The notes under the pieces were generated by a model. It was not told the origin of the DNA and did not search any database. It worked only from the letters and a program-made list of their open reading frames with translations. This document shows positions 1-11,945 of a DNA stretch of 64,000 nucleotides, in pieces (position 1 is the stretch's first letter; each line of letters starts with the position of its first letter). The DNA lies in NCBI GenBank assembly GCA_964058805.1, contig CAXKVV010002144.1, forward strand, positions 1,240,001 to 1,304,000, given 5' to 3'. This stretch comes from Schoenoplectus triqueter. Lineage: Eukaryota; Streptophyta; Magnoliopsida; Poales; Cyperaceae. The position numbers were made by a program, and so were the translations under genes.

Positions 1-1629
1 CTCGGTACCGTCGAAAACGAGTTCGAGCTACCAATTTAAGAAAACGAGACCCGACGCACTCGGTACCGCCGAAATTGATTCCGGGCACGCAAAACATGAA
101 AACGGGACCCGACGCCCTCGGTACCGCCGAAAACGAGTCCGGGCTCGCAAAACATGAAAATGGGACCCGTCGCCCTCTGTACCTCCAAAAATGAGTCCGG
201 CTGCCAAAAAAATGAAAACGGGACCCGACAGCCTTGGCGCCGTCGAAAATGAGTCCGAGAGCGCAAAACATGAAAACGGGTCTCGACGCCATCGGTACCG
301 CCGAAAATGACTCGGGGAGCGTAATACATGAAAACGGGACCCGACGCCCTCGGTACCGCCGAAAATGAGTCCGGGAGCGCAAAACACGAAAACGGGACCC
401 GACGCCCTCGGTACCGCCGAAAACGAGTCCGGGCTCGCAAAACATGAAAATGGGACCCGTCGCCCTCTGTACCTCCAAAAATGAGTCCGGGCGCCCAAAA
501 CATGAAAACGGGACCCGACGCCTTCGGTACCGCCGAAAACGAGTCCGGAAGCGCAAAACATGAAAACGGGACCCGACGCCCTCGGTACTGCCGAAAACGA
601 GTCCGGGAGCGCAAAACATGAAAATGGGACCCCACGCCCTCGGTAGCGCCGAAAACGATTCCGGGAGCGCAAAACATGAAAACGAGACCCGACGCCCTCG
701 GGACCGCGGAAATCGAGTCCGGGCTCGCAAAACATGAAAACGAGACCGAACGCTCTCAGCGCCGCCGAAAACGAGTCTGAGAGCGCAAAACAAGAAAACG
801 GGTCTCGACGCCATCGGTACCGTCGAAAATAAGTCGGGGAGCGCAAAACATGAAAAAGGGATCCGACGCCCTCGGTACCGCCGAAACAGGGTCCGGGCGC
901 GCAAAACATGAAAATGGGACCCGACGCCCTCGGTTCCGCCGAAAACGAGTTCGAGCTACCAAATTAAGAAAACGAGACCCGACCCCCTCGGTACCGCCGA
1001 AAACGAGTCCGGGTTCGCAAAACATGAAAATGGGACTCGTCGACCTCTGTACCTCCAAAAATGAGTCCGGGCTCCCAAAACATGAAAACGGGACCCGACA
1101 GCCTCGGCGCCGCCGAAAACGAGTCCGAGAGCGCAAAACATTAAAACGGGTCCCGATGCCATCGGTACCGCCGAAAATGAGTCGGGGAGCCTAAAACATG
1201 AAAAAGGGACCCGACGCCCTCGGTACCGCCGAAAATGAGTCCGGGAGCGCAACACATGAAAACGGGACCCGACGCCCACGGTACCGCCGAAAACGAGTCC
1301 GGGCGCGCAAAACATGAAAATGGGACCCGTCGCCCTCTGTACCTCCAAAAATGAGTCCGGGCGCCCAAAACATGAAAACGGGACCCGACGCCGTCGGTAC
1401 CTTCGAAAACGCGCCCGGGAGCGCAAAACATGAAAACGGGACTCGACGCCCTCGGTACCGCCGAAAACGAGTCCGTGAGCGCAAAACATGAAAATGGGAC
1501 CCGACGCCCTCGGTACCGCCGAAACCGAGTTCGGGCGCGTAAAACATGAAAACGGGACCCGACGCCCTCGGTACCGCCGAAACAGAGTTCGGGCGCGCAA
1601 AACATGAAAACCGGACCCGACGCCCTCGG

Positions 1630-1660
1630 TACCGCCGAAAACGAGACCCGACGCACTCGG
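1630..1660 (+). repeat. Short unit: 27-bp deletion between direct repeats
   Basis: Here GAAAACGAG runs directly into ACCCGACGCAC. In normal X-N unit pairs two GAAAACGAG copies lie 27 bp apart, and this copy has lost the interval plus one repeat copy. The same deletion is present at about 5,390-5,420, inside a larger matching block. It therefore happened once and was then duplicated. Confidence 0.75.
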
Positions 1661-2394
1661 TACCGCCGAAATCGAGTCCGGGCACGCAAAACATGAAAAC
1701 GGGACCCGACGCCCTCGGTACCCCCGAAACCAAGTCCGGGCACGCAAAACGTGAAAACGGGACCCGGCGCCCTCGGTTCCGCCAAAAACGAGTTCGAGCA
1801 CCCAAATTAAGAAAACGAGACCCGACGCACTCGGTACCGCCGAAATCGAGTCCGGGCGCCCAAAACATGAAAACGGGACCCGACGCCCTCGGTACCGCCG
1901 AAATCGAGTCCGGGAGCGCAAAACATGAAAACGGGACCCGACGCCCTCGGTACCGCCAAAACCGAGTTCGGGCGTGCAAAACATGAAAACGGGACCGACG
2001 ACCTCGGTCTGCTGAAACCGAGTCCGAGAGCGCAAAACATGAAAACGGGTCCCGACGCCCTCGGTACCGCCGAAATCGAATCCGGGCGCGCAAAACATGA
2101 AAATGGGACCCGTCGCCCTCTATACCTCCAAAAATGAGTCCGGGCGCCCAAAACATGAAAACGGGGCGCGACGCCCTCGGCGTCGTAGAAAATGATTACG
2201 AGAGTGCAAAACATGAAAACGGGTCTCGACGCCATCGATACTGCCGAAAATGAGTCCGGCCACATAAAATATGAAAACGAGACCCGACGCCCTCGGTACC
2301 GCCGAAAATAATTCCGGGCGCGCAAAACATGAAAATGGGACCCGTCGCCCTCTGTACCTCCAAAAATGAGTCCGGGCGCCCAAAACATGAAAAC

Positions 2395-2420
2395 GGGATC
2401 CGACGCCGACGAAAACGAGT
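2395..2420 (+). repeat. Unit shortened by 9 bp, KpnI palindrome lost
   Basis: GACGCC is followed almost directly by the GAAAACGAG part of the unit, so CTCGGTACC or its equivalent is missing. Similar 9-bp-short units occur near 6,220, 10,970, 13,940 and 15,130. The last three are all followed by the same GTGTCGACGCCATCGG unit. They look like copies of one founder deletion spread through domain I. Confidence 0.65.
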
Positions 2421-3264
2421 CCGAGAGCGCAAAACATGAAAACGGGACCCGACGCCCTCGGTACTGCCGAAATCGAGTCCGGGAGAGCAAAACATGAAAA
2501 CGGGACCCGACGCCCTCGATACGGCCGAAATCGAGTCCCAGAGCGCAAAACATGAAAACGGGACCTGAGGCCCTCGGTACTGCCGAAACAGAGTCCGAGA
2601 GCGCAAAACATGAAAATGGGTCCCGACGCCATCGGTACCGCCGAAAACGAGTCGGGGAGCGCAAAACATGAAAACGGGACACGACGCCCTCGGTACCGCC
2701 GAAAAAGAATCCGGGAGGGCAAAACATGAAAACGCGACTCGACGCCCTCGGAACCGCCGAAAACGAGTCCGGGAGCGTAAAACATGAAAACGGGACACGA
2801 CGCCCTCGGGACCGCCGAAACCGAGTCCGGGCGCGCAAAACATGAAAACGGGACCCAACGAACTCGGTACCGCCGAAAACGAGTCCGGGAGAACAAAACA
2901 TGAAAACGGGACCCGACGCCCTCGGTACCGCCAAAAACGAGTTCGGGAGCGCAAGACATGAAAACGGGACTCGACGCCCTCGGGACCGCCGAAACCGAGT
3001 TCGGGAGAACAAAACATGAAAACGGGACCCGACGCCCTCGGTACCGCCGAAACAGGGTCCGGGCGCGCAAAACATGAAAACGGGTCCCGACGCCCTCGGT
3101 ACAGCCGAAACAGAGTCGGGGCGCGCAAAATGTGAAAACGGGACCCGACGCCCTCGGTACCGCCGAAAACGATTTCGAGCGCCCAAATTAAGAAAAACAA
3201 GACCCGTCGCCCTGTGTACCTCCAAAAATGAGTCGGGGAGCGCAAAACATGAAAAAGAGATCCG

Positions 3265-3295
3265 ACGCCCTCGGTACATGAAAATGGGACCCGTC
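3265..3295 (+). repeat. Truncated unit (about 30 bp lost)
   Basis: The sequence CTCGGTAC passes straight into ATGAAAATGGG. The second half of the unit, from the KpnI palindrome to the next CATG, is missing. The join lies between TAC and AAC-like bases, so little or no homology was used. I saw no second copy of this junction. Confidence 0.7.
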
Positions 3296-3489
3296 GCCCT
3301 CTGTACCTCCAAAAATGAGTCCGGCTGCCCAAAACATGAAAACGGGACCCGACAGCCTTGGCGCCGTCGAAAACGAGTCCGGGCTCGCAAAACATGAAAA
3401 TGGGACTCGTCGCCCTCTGTACCTCCAAAAATGAGTCCGGGCGCCCAAAACATGAGAACGGGACCCGACAGCCTCGGCGCCGCCGAAAA

Positions 3490-4640
3490 TGAGTCCGAGA
3501 GCGCAAAACATGAAAACGGGTCCCGATGCCATCGGTACCGCCGAAAATGAGTCGGGGAGCGCAAAACATGAAAACGGGACCCGACGCCTTCGGTACCGCC
3601 GAAAACGAGTCCGGGAGCGCAAAACATGAAAACGGTCCCGACGCCATCGGTACCGCCGAAAACGAGTCGGGGAGCGCAAAACATGAAAACGGGACCCGAC
3701 GCCCTCGGTTCCGCCGAAAACGAGTCCGGGAGCGCAAAACATGAAAATGGGACCCAACACCCTCGGTACCGCCGAAAACAAGTCCGGGAGCGCAAAACAT
3801 GAAAACGGGACTCGACGCCCTCGGGACCGCCGAAACCGATTCCGGGCGCGCAAAACATGAAAACGAGACCCGACGCCCTCGGCGCCGCCGAAAACGAGTC
3901 CGAGAGCGCAAAACATGAAAACGGGTCTCGACGCCATCGGTACCGTCGAAAATGAGTCGGGGAGCGGAAAACATGAAAAAGGGATCCGACGTCCTCGGTA
4001 CCGCTGAAACAGGGTCCGGGCGCGCAAAACATGAAAATGGGTCCCGACGCCCTCGGTACCGCCGAAACAGAGTCCGGGCGCGCAAAATGTGAAAACGGGA
4101 CCCGACACCCTCGGTACCGTCGAAAACGAGTTCGAGCTACCAATTTAAGAAAACGAGACCCGACGCACTCGGTACCGCCGAAATCGATTCCGGGCACGCA
4201 AAACATGAAAACGGGACCCGACGCCCTCGGTACCGCCGAAAACGAGTCCGGGCTCGCAAAACATGAAAATGGGACCCGTCGCCCTCTGTACCTCCAAAAA
4301 TGAGTCCGGCTGCCCAAAACATGAAAATGGGACCCGTCGCCCTCTGTACCTCCAAAAACGAGTCCGAGAGCGCAAAACATGAAAACGGGTCTCGACGCCA
4401 TCGGCGCCGCCGAAAATGAGTCGGGGAGCGCAATACATGAAAACGGGTCCCGACGCCTTCGGTACCGCCGAAAACGAGTCCGGGAGCGCAAAACATGAAA
4501 ACGGTCCCGACGCCATCGGTACCGCCGAAAACGAGTCGGGGAGCGCAAAACATGAAAACGGGACCCGACGCCCTCGGTACCGCCGAAAACGAGTCCGGGA
4601 GCGCAAAACATGAAAATGGGACCCCACGCCCTCGGTACCG
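3490..4640. repeat. 15-unit duplication within domain I
   Basis: The block 3,490-3,770 recurs at 4,360-4,640. Both copies carry the same 1-bp loss in the run before TCCCGACGCC (3,631 and 4,500). The two positions are 869 bp apart, which is 15 units minus that one base. A shared private indel makes common descent by duplication much more likely than independent mutation. Confidence 0.75.
4142..4315 (+). repeat. N-X-T three-unit phrase (example)
   Basis: A type N unit (TTAAGAAAACGAG, then CGACGCACTCGG) is followed by an intermediate unit and then a type T unit (AATGGGACCCGTCGCC, CTGTACCTCC). The same order is seen near 34, 5,012, 12,764 and 19,689, and in altered form near 45,326, 51,473, 54,535, 56,213, 58,005 and 61,529. 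It spans three units, 174 bp. Its presence in all domains suggests it is one of the oldest phrases in the array. The N unit also adds the only common stop codon to a minus-strand frame. Confidence 0.7.
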
Positions 4641-5389
4641 CCGAAAACGAGTCCGGGAGCGCAAAACATGAAAATGGGACCCCACGCCCTCGATACCGCC
4701 GAAAACGAGTCCGGGAGCGCAAAACATGAAAACGAGACCGGACGCCCTCGGGACCGCCGAAACCGAGTCCGGGCACGCAAAACATGAAAACGAGACCGAA
4801 CGCCCTCGGCGCCGCCGAAAACGAGTCTGAGAGCGTAAAACATAAAAACGGGTCTCGACGCCATCGGTACCGTCGAAAATAAGTCGGGGAGCGCAAAATA
4901 TGAAAAAGGGATCCGACGCCCTCGGTACCGCCGAAACAGGGTCCGGGCGCGCAAAACATGAAAATGGGACCCGACGCCCTCGGTTCCGCCGAAAACGAGT
5001 TCGAGCTACCAAATTAAGAAAACGAGACCCGACGCACTCGGTACGGCCGAAATCGAGTCCGGGCACGCAAAACATGAAAACGGGACCCGACCCCCTCGGT
5101 ACCGCCGAAAACGAGTCCGGGTTCGCAAAACATGAAAATGGGACTCGTCGACCTCTGTACCTCCAAAAATGAGTCCGTGAGCGCAAAACAAGAAAATGGG
5201 ACCCGACGCCCTCGGTACCGCCGAAACCGAGTTCGGGCGCGCAAAACATGAAAACGGGACCCGACGCCCTCGGTACCGCCGAAACCGAGTTCGGGCGCGC
5301 AAAACATGAAAACGGGACCCGACGCCCTCGGTACCGCCGAAACCGAGTTCGGGCGCGCAAAACATGAGAACCGGACCCGACGCCCTCGG

Positions 5390-5420
5390 TACCGCCGAAA
5401 ACGAGACCCGACGCACTCGG
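5390..5420 (+). repeat. Second copy of the 27-bp deletion unit
   Basis: This is identical in form to the short unit at 1,630-1,660. The junction bases at 1,641 and 5,401 are 3,760 bp apart, while the flanking GTCCGTGAGC marker is 3,702 bp apart (1,471 and 5,173). The two copies therefore also differ by exactly one 58-bp unit, an extra TTCGGGCGCGC-type unit near 5,220-5,340. Confidence 0.7.
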
Positions 5421-7638
5421 TACCGCCGAAATCGAGTCCGGGCACGCAAAACATGAAAATGGGAACCGACGCCCTCGGTACCGCCGAAACCAAGTCCGGG
5501 CACGCAAAACGTGAAAACGGGACCCGGTGCCCTCGGTTCCGCCAAAAACGAGTTCGAGCGCCCAAATTAAGAAAACGAGACCCGACGCACTCGGTACCGC
5601 CGAAATCGAGTCTGGGCGCCCAAAACATGAAAACGGGACCCGACGCCCTCGGTACCGCCGAAATCGAGTCCGGGAGCGCAAAACATGAAAACGGACCCGA
5701 CGCCCTCGGTACCGCCAAAACCGAGTTCGGGCGTGCAAAACATGAAAACGGGACCCGACGACCTTGGTACTGCTGAAACCGAGTCCGAGATAGCAAAACA
5801 TGAAAACGGGTCCCGACGCCATCGGTACCGCCGAAACCGAGTTCGGGCGCGCAAAACATGAAAACCGGACCCAACGCCCTCGGTACCGCCGAAATCGAAT
5901 CCGGGCGCGCAAAACATGAAAATGGGACTCGTCGCCTTCTATACCTGCAAAAATGAGTCCGGGCGCCCAAAACATGAAAACGGGGCACGACGCCCTCGGC
6001 GCCGTAGAAAATGATTACGAGAGCGCAAAACATGAAAACGGGTCTCGACGCCAACGATACCGCCGAAAATGAGTCCGGCCACGCAAAATATGAAAACGAG
6101 ACCCGACGCCCTCGGTACCGCCGAAAACAATTCCGGGCGCGCAAAACATGAAAATGGGACCCGTCGCCCTCTGTACCTCCAAAAATGAGTCCGGGCGCCC
6201 AAAACATGAAAACGGGATCCGACGCCGACGAAAACGAGTCCGAGAGCGCAAAACATGAAAACGGGACCCGACGCCCTCGGTACTGCCGAAATGAGACGGG
6301 GAGCGCAAAACATGAAAACGGGACCCGACGCCCTCGGTACCGCCGAAAACGAGTCCGGGCTCGCAAAACATGAAAATGGGACCCGTCGCCCTCTGTACCT
6401 CCAAAAATGAGTCCGGGCGCCCAAAATATGAAAACGGGACCCGACAGCCTCGGCGCCGCCAAAAACGAGTCCGAGAGCGCAAAATAGGAAAACGGGTCCG
6501 GACGCCCTCGGTACCGCCGAAAATGAGTCCGGGAGTGCAAAACATGACAATGGGACCCCACGCCCTCGGTACCGCCGAAAATGAGCCCGGGAGCGCAATA
6601 CATGAAAACGCGACACGACGCCCTCGAGACCGCCGAAACCGAGTCCGGGCACGCAAAACATGAAAACGGGACCCGACACCCTCGGTACCGCCGAAAACGA
6701 GTCCGGGCTCGCAAAACATGAAAATGGGACCCGTCGCCCTCTGAACCTCCAAAAATGAATCCGGGCGCCCAAAACATGAAAACGGGACCCGACAGCCTCG
6801 CTGCCGCCGAAAACGAGTCCGAGAGCGCAAAACATGAAAACGGGTCTCGACGCCATCGGTACCGCCGAAAATGAGTCGGGGAGCGCAAAACAAGAAAATG
6901 GGACCCGATAGCCTCGGCGCCGCCGAAAACGAGTCCGGGAGTGCAAAACAAGAAAACGGGACCCTGCGCTGTCGGTACCGCCGAAACCGAGTTCGGGCGC
7001 GCAAATCATGAAAACGGGACCCGACGCCCTCGGTACCGCCGAAACCGAGTCCGGGCGCGAAAAACATGAAAACGGGACCCGACGCCCTCGGTACCGCCGA
7101 AACTGAGTCCGGGCGCGCAAAACGTGAAAATGAGACCCGACGCACTCGGTACCGCCGAAATCGAGACCGGGCGCCCAAAACATGAAAACGGGACCCGACG
7201 CCCTCGGTACCGCCGAAAACGTGTCCGGGCTCGCAAAACATGAAAATGGGACCTGTCGCCCTCTGTACCTCCAAAAATGAGTCCAGGCGCCCAAAACATG
7301 AAAACGGGACCCGACAGCATCGGCGCCGCCGAAAACGAGTCCGGGAGCAAAAAACATGAAAACGGGTCTCGACGCCATCGGTACCGTCGAAAATGAGTCG
7401 GGGAGCGTAAAACATGAAAACGGGACCCGACGCCCTCGGTACCGCCGAAAATGAGTCCGGGAGCGCAAAACATGAAAACGGGACCCGACGCCCTCGGTAT
7501 CGCCGAAAACGAGTCCGGGCGCGCAAAACATGAAAATGGGAGCCGTCACCCTCTGTACCTCCGAAAATGAGTCCGGGCGCCCAAAACATGAAAACGGGAC
7601 CCGACGCCTTCGGTACCGCCGAAAACGAGTCCGGGAGC

Positions 7639-7696
7639 GCAAAACATGAAAACGGGACCCGACGCCCTCGGTACCGCCGAAAACGAGTCCGGGAGC
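7639..7696 (+). repeat. Exemplar consensus 58-bp unit
   Basis: This copy matches the consensus I derived by eye at every position, and the next unit starts at 7697. Reading along the unit: an A-rich start (GCAAAACATGAAAACGGG), a GC-rich middle (CCCGACGCCC), the palindrome CGGTACCG at unit positions 31-38, a second A-run (GAAAACGAG), and a TCCGGGAGC end. G+C is 36 of 58. There are 9 CpGs when the unit is read as a circle. The minus strand has no stop codon in any frame. On the plus strand the only stop is the TGA inside CATGA. Confidence 0.95.
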
Positions 7697-9984
7697 GCAA
7701 AACATGAAAACGGGCCCCGACGCCCTCGTTACCGCCGAAACCGAGTTCGAGCGCGCAAAACATGAAAACGAGACCCGAAGCCCTCGGTACCGCCGAAATC
7801 GAGTTCGGGCGCGCAAAACATGAAAACCGGACCCGACGCCCTCGGTACCGTCGAAAACGAGTCCGGGCTCGCAAAACATGAAAATGGGACCCGTCGCCCT
7901 CTGTACCTCCAAAAATGAGTCCGGGCGTCCAAAACATGAAAACGGGACACGACGCCCTCGGCGCCGTAGAAAACGAGTCCGAGAGTGCAAAACATGAAAA
8001 CGGGTCTCGACGCCATCGATACCGCCAAAAATGAGTCCGGGCACGCAAAACATGAAAACGGGATCCGACGCCCTCGGTACCGTCGAAAACGAATCCGGGC
8101 GCGCAAAACATGAAAACGGGACCCGACGCCCTCGGTACCGTCGAAAACGAATCCGGGAGCGCAAAACATGAAAACGGGTCCCGACGCCGTCATTACCGCC
8201 GAAAACGAGTCGAGGAGCGCAAAACCTGAAAACGGGACCCGACGCCCTCGGTACCGCCGAAAACGAGTCCGGGCGCGCAAAACATGAAAACGGGTCCCGA
8301 CGCCCTCGGTACCGCCGAAACAGAGTCCGGGCGCGCAAAACATGAAAACGGGACCCGACGCCTTCTGTACCTCCAAAAATGAGTCCGGGCGCCTAAACAT
8401 GAAAACGGGACCCGACAGCCTCGGTGCCGCCGAAAACGAGTCCGAGAGCGCAAAACATGAAAATGGGTCCCGACGCCATCGGTACCGACGAAAATGAGTC
8501 GGGGAGCGTAAAACATGAAAACGGGACCCGACGCCCTCGGTACCGCCGAAAATGAGTCCGGGAGCGCAAAACATGAAAACGGGACCCGACGCCCTTGGTA
8601 CCGCCGAAAACGAGTCCGGGCGCGCAAAACATGAAAATGGGACCCGTCGCCCTCTGTACCTCCAAAAATGAGTCCGGGCGCCCAAAACATGAAAACGGGA
8701 CCCGACGCCTTCGGTACCGCCGAAAAGCAGTCCGGGAGCGCAAAACATGAAAACGGGATCTGACGACCTCGGTACCGCCGAAAACGAGTCCGGGAGCGCA
8801 AAACATGAAAACGGGACCCGACGCCCTCGGTACCGCCGAAACCGAGTCCGGGAGCGCAAAACATGAAAACGGGACCCGACGCCCTCGGTACCGCCGAAAC
8901 CGAGTTCGGGCGCGCAAAACATGAAAACGGGACCCGACGGCCTCGGTACCGCCGAAACCGAGTTCGGGCGCGCAAAACATGAAAACCGGACCCGACGCCC
9001 TCGGTACTGCCGAAACCGAGTCCGGGCGCGTAAAACGTGAAAACGGGACCCGACGCCCTCGGTTCCGCCAAAAATGAGTTCGAGCGCCCAAATTAAGAAA
9101 ACGAGACCCGACGCACTCGGTACAGCCGAAATCGAGTCCGGGCGCCCAAAACATGAAAACGGGACCCGACTCCCTCGGTACCGCCGAAAACGAGTCCGGG
9201 AGCGCAAAACATGAAAACGGGTCCCGACGCCCTCGGTAGCGCCGCGACCGATTTCGGGCGCGCAAAACATGAAAACGGGACCCGACACCCTCGGTACTGC
9301 CGAAATCGAGTCCGAGAGCGCAAAACATGAAAACGGGTCCCGACGCCATCGGTACCGCCGAAAACCAGTCGGGGATCGCAAAACATGAAAACGGGACCCG
9401 ACGACCTCGGTACCGCCGAAAACGAGTCCGGGAGAACAAAACATGAAAACGGGACCCGACGCCCTCGGTACCGCCAAAAACGAGTTCGGGAGCGCAAGAC
9501 ATGAAAACGGGACTTGACGCCCTCGGGACCGCCGAAACCGAGTTCGGGCCCGGAAAACATGAAAACGGGACCCGACGCCCTCGGTACCGCCGAAACAGGG
9601 TCCGGGCGCGCAAAACATGAAAACGGGTCCCGACGCCCTCGGTACAGCCGAAACTAAGTCCGGGCGCGCAAAATGTGAAAACGGGACCCGACGCCCTCGG
9701 TACCGCCGAAAACGAGTTCGAGCGCCCAAATTAAGAAAAACAAAACCCGTCGCCCTGTGTACCTCCAAAAATGAGTCCGGGCGCCCAAAACATGAAAACG
9801 GGACTCGACAGCGTCGGTGTCGCCGAAAACGAGTCCGAGAGCGCAAAACATGAAAACGGGTCTCGACGCCATCGGTACCGCCGAAAATGAGTCGGGGAGC
9901 GTAAAACATGAAAACGGGTCCCGACGCCCTCGGTACCGCCGAAACAGAGTCCGGGCGCGCAAAATGTGAAAACGGGACCCGACG

Positions 9985-10205
9985 CCCTAGGTACCACCGA
10001 AAACGAGTCCTGGCTCGCAAAACATGAAAATGGGACCCGTCACCTTCTGTACCTCCAAAAATGAGTCCGGGCGCCCAAAACATGAAAACGGGACCCGACA
10101 GCCTCGGTGCCGCCGAAAACGAGTCCGCGAGCGCAAAACATGAAAACGGGTCTCGACGCCATCGGTACCGCCGAAAATGAGTCGGGGAGCGTAAAACATG
10201 AAAAC
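9985..10205 (+). repeat. Conserved four-unit phrase V (first full copy)
   Basis: The order is: a unit with GGTACCACCG and GAGTCCTGGCTCGC, a T variant with CGTCACCTTCTG, a Q variant with GACAGCCTCGGTGCC, then an M unit ending GGGGAGCGTAAAAC. Matching copies begin near 14,460, 15,480, 18,553, 24,295 and 28,993. Four are in or at the end of domain I and two are inside the domain II B blocks. This ties domain II to a domain I ancestor. Confidence 0.75.
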
Positions 10206-11894
10206 GGGACCCGACGCCCTCGGTACCGCCGAAAATGAGTTCGGGAGCGCAAAACATGAAAACGGGACCCGACGCCCTCGGTACCGCCGAAAACGAGTCC
10301 GGGCGCGCAAAACATGAAAATGGGACCCGTCGCCCTCTGTACCTCCAAAAATGAGTCCGGGCGCCCAAAACAAGAAAACGGGACCCGACGCCTTCGGTAC
10401 CGCCGAAAACGAGTCCGGGAGCGCAAAACATGAAATCAGGACCCGACGCCCTCGGTACCGCCGAAAACGAGTCCGGGAGCGCAAAACATGAAAATGGGAC
10501 CCGACGACCTCGTTACCGCCGAAACCGAGTCCGGGCGCGCAAAACATGAAAACGGGGCCCGACGCCCTCGGTACCGCCGAAACCGAGTTCGGGCGCGCAA
10601 AACATGAAAACCGGACCCGACGCCCTCGGTACCGCCGAAAACGAGTCCGGGCTCGCAAAACATGAAAATGGGACCCGTCGCCCTCTTTACCTCCAAAAAT
10701 GAGTCCGGGCTCCTAAAACATGAAAATGGGACACGACGCCCTCGGCGCCGTAGAAAACGAGTCAGAGAGCGCAAAACATGAAAACGGGTCTCGACGCCAT
10801 CGATACCGCCAAAAAAATGAGTCCGGGCACGCACAACATGAAAACCGGACCCGACGCCCTCGGTACCGTCGAAAACGAATCTGGGCGCGCAAAACATGAA
10901 AATGGGACCCGTCGCCCTCTGTACTTCCAAAAATGAGTCCGGGCGCCCAAAACATGAAAACGGGACCCGACGCCGCCGAAAACGAGTCCGAGAGCGCAAA
11001 ACATGATAACGGGTGTCGACGCCATCGGTACCGCCGAAAATGAGTCGGGGAGCGCAAAACATGAAAACGGGACCCGACGCCCTCGGTACCGCCGAAAACG
11101 AGTCCGGGACCGCAAAACATGAAAACGGGACCCGACGCCCTCGGTACCGCCGAAAATGAGTCGGGGAGCGCAAAACAAGAAAATGGGACCCGATAGCCTC
11201 GGCGCCGCCGAAAACGAGTCCGGGAGTGCAAAACATGAAAACGGGACCCGACGCCGTCGGTACCGCCGAAACCGAGTTCGGGTGCGAAAAACATGAAAAC
11301 GGGACCCGACGCCCTCGGTACCGCCGAAACCGAGTCCGGGCGCGTAAAACGTGAAAACCGGACCCGACGCCCTCGGTTCCGCCAAAAACGAGTTCGAGCG
11401 CCCTAATTAAGAAAACGAGACCCGACGCACTCGGTACCGCCGAAATCGAGACCGGGCGCCCAATACATGAAAACGGGACCCGACGCCCTCGGTACCGCCG
11501 AAAACGTGTTCGGGTTCGCAAAACATGAAAATGGGACCTGTCGCCCTCTGTACCACCAAAAATGAGTCCGAGAGCGCAAAACATGAAAATGGGTCTCGAC
11601 GCCATCGGTACCGTCGAAAATGAGTCGGGGAGCGTAAAACATGAAAACCGGACCCGACGCCCTCGGTACCGCCGAAAATGAGTCCGGGAGCGCAAAACAT
11701 GAAAACGGGACCCGACGCCCTCGGTATCGCCGAAAACGAGTCCGGGCGCGCAAAACATGAAAATGGGAGCCGTCTCCCTCTGTACCTCCGAAAATGAGTC
11801 CGGGCGCCCAAAACATGAAAACGGGACCCGACGCCTTCGGTACCGCCGAAAACGAGTCCGGGAGCGCAAAACATGAAAACGGGACCCGACGCCC

Positions 11895-11945
11895 ATGGTA
11901 CCGCTGAAAACGAGTCCGGGAGCGCTGAAAACGAGTCTAAGAGCG
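11895..11945 (+). repeat. Irregular partial unit with repeated GCTGAAAACGAG
   Basis: The segment CGCTGAAAACGAGTC occurs twice with only about 21 bp between starts. One full unit period is therefore replaced by a short partial duplication. It follows an unusual GCCCATGGTACCGCTG centre. This is a local replication or repair scar within the array. Confidence 0.6.

Noticed and set aside
7639..7696. CENP-B box in the unit
   Set aside because: On the minus strand TTCGGCGGTACCGAG fits the spacing of the core (TTCG, A, CGGG) at seven of nine key bases, but the A and one G are wrong in the consensus. Variants with GGTTCC or CCCCCGG fix one base each, not both. The match is too weak, and the box is established mainly in mammals.
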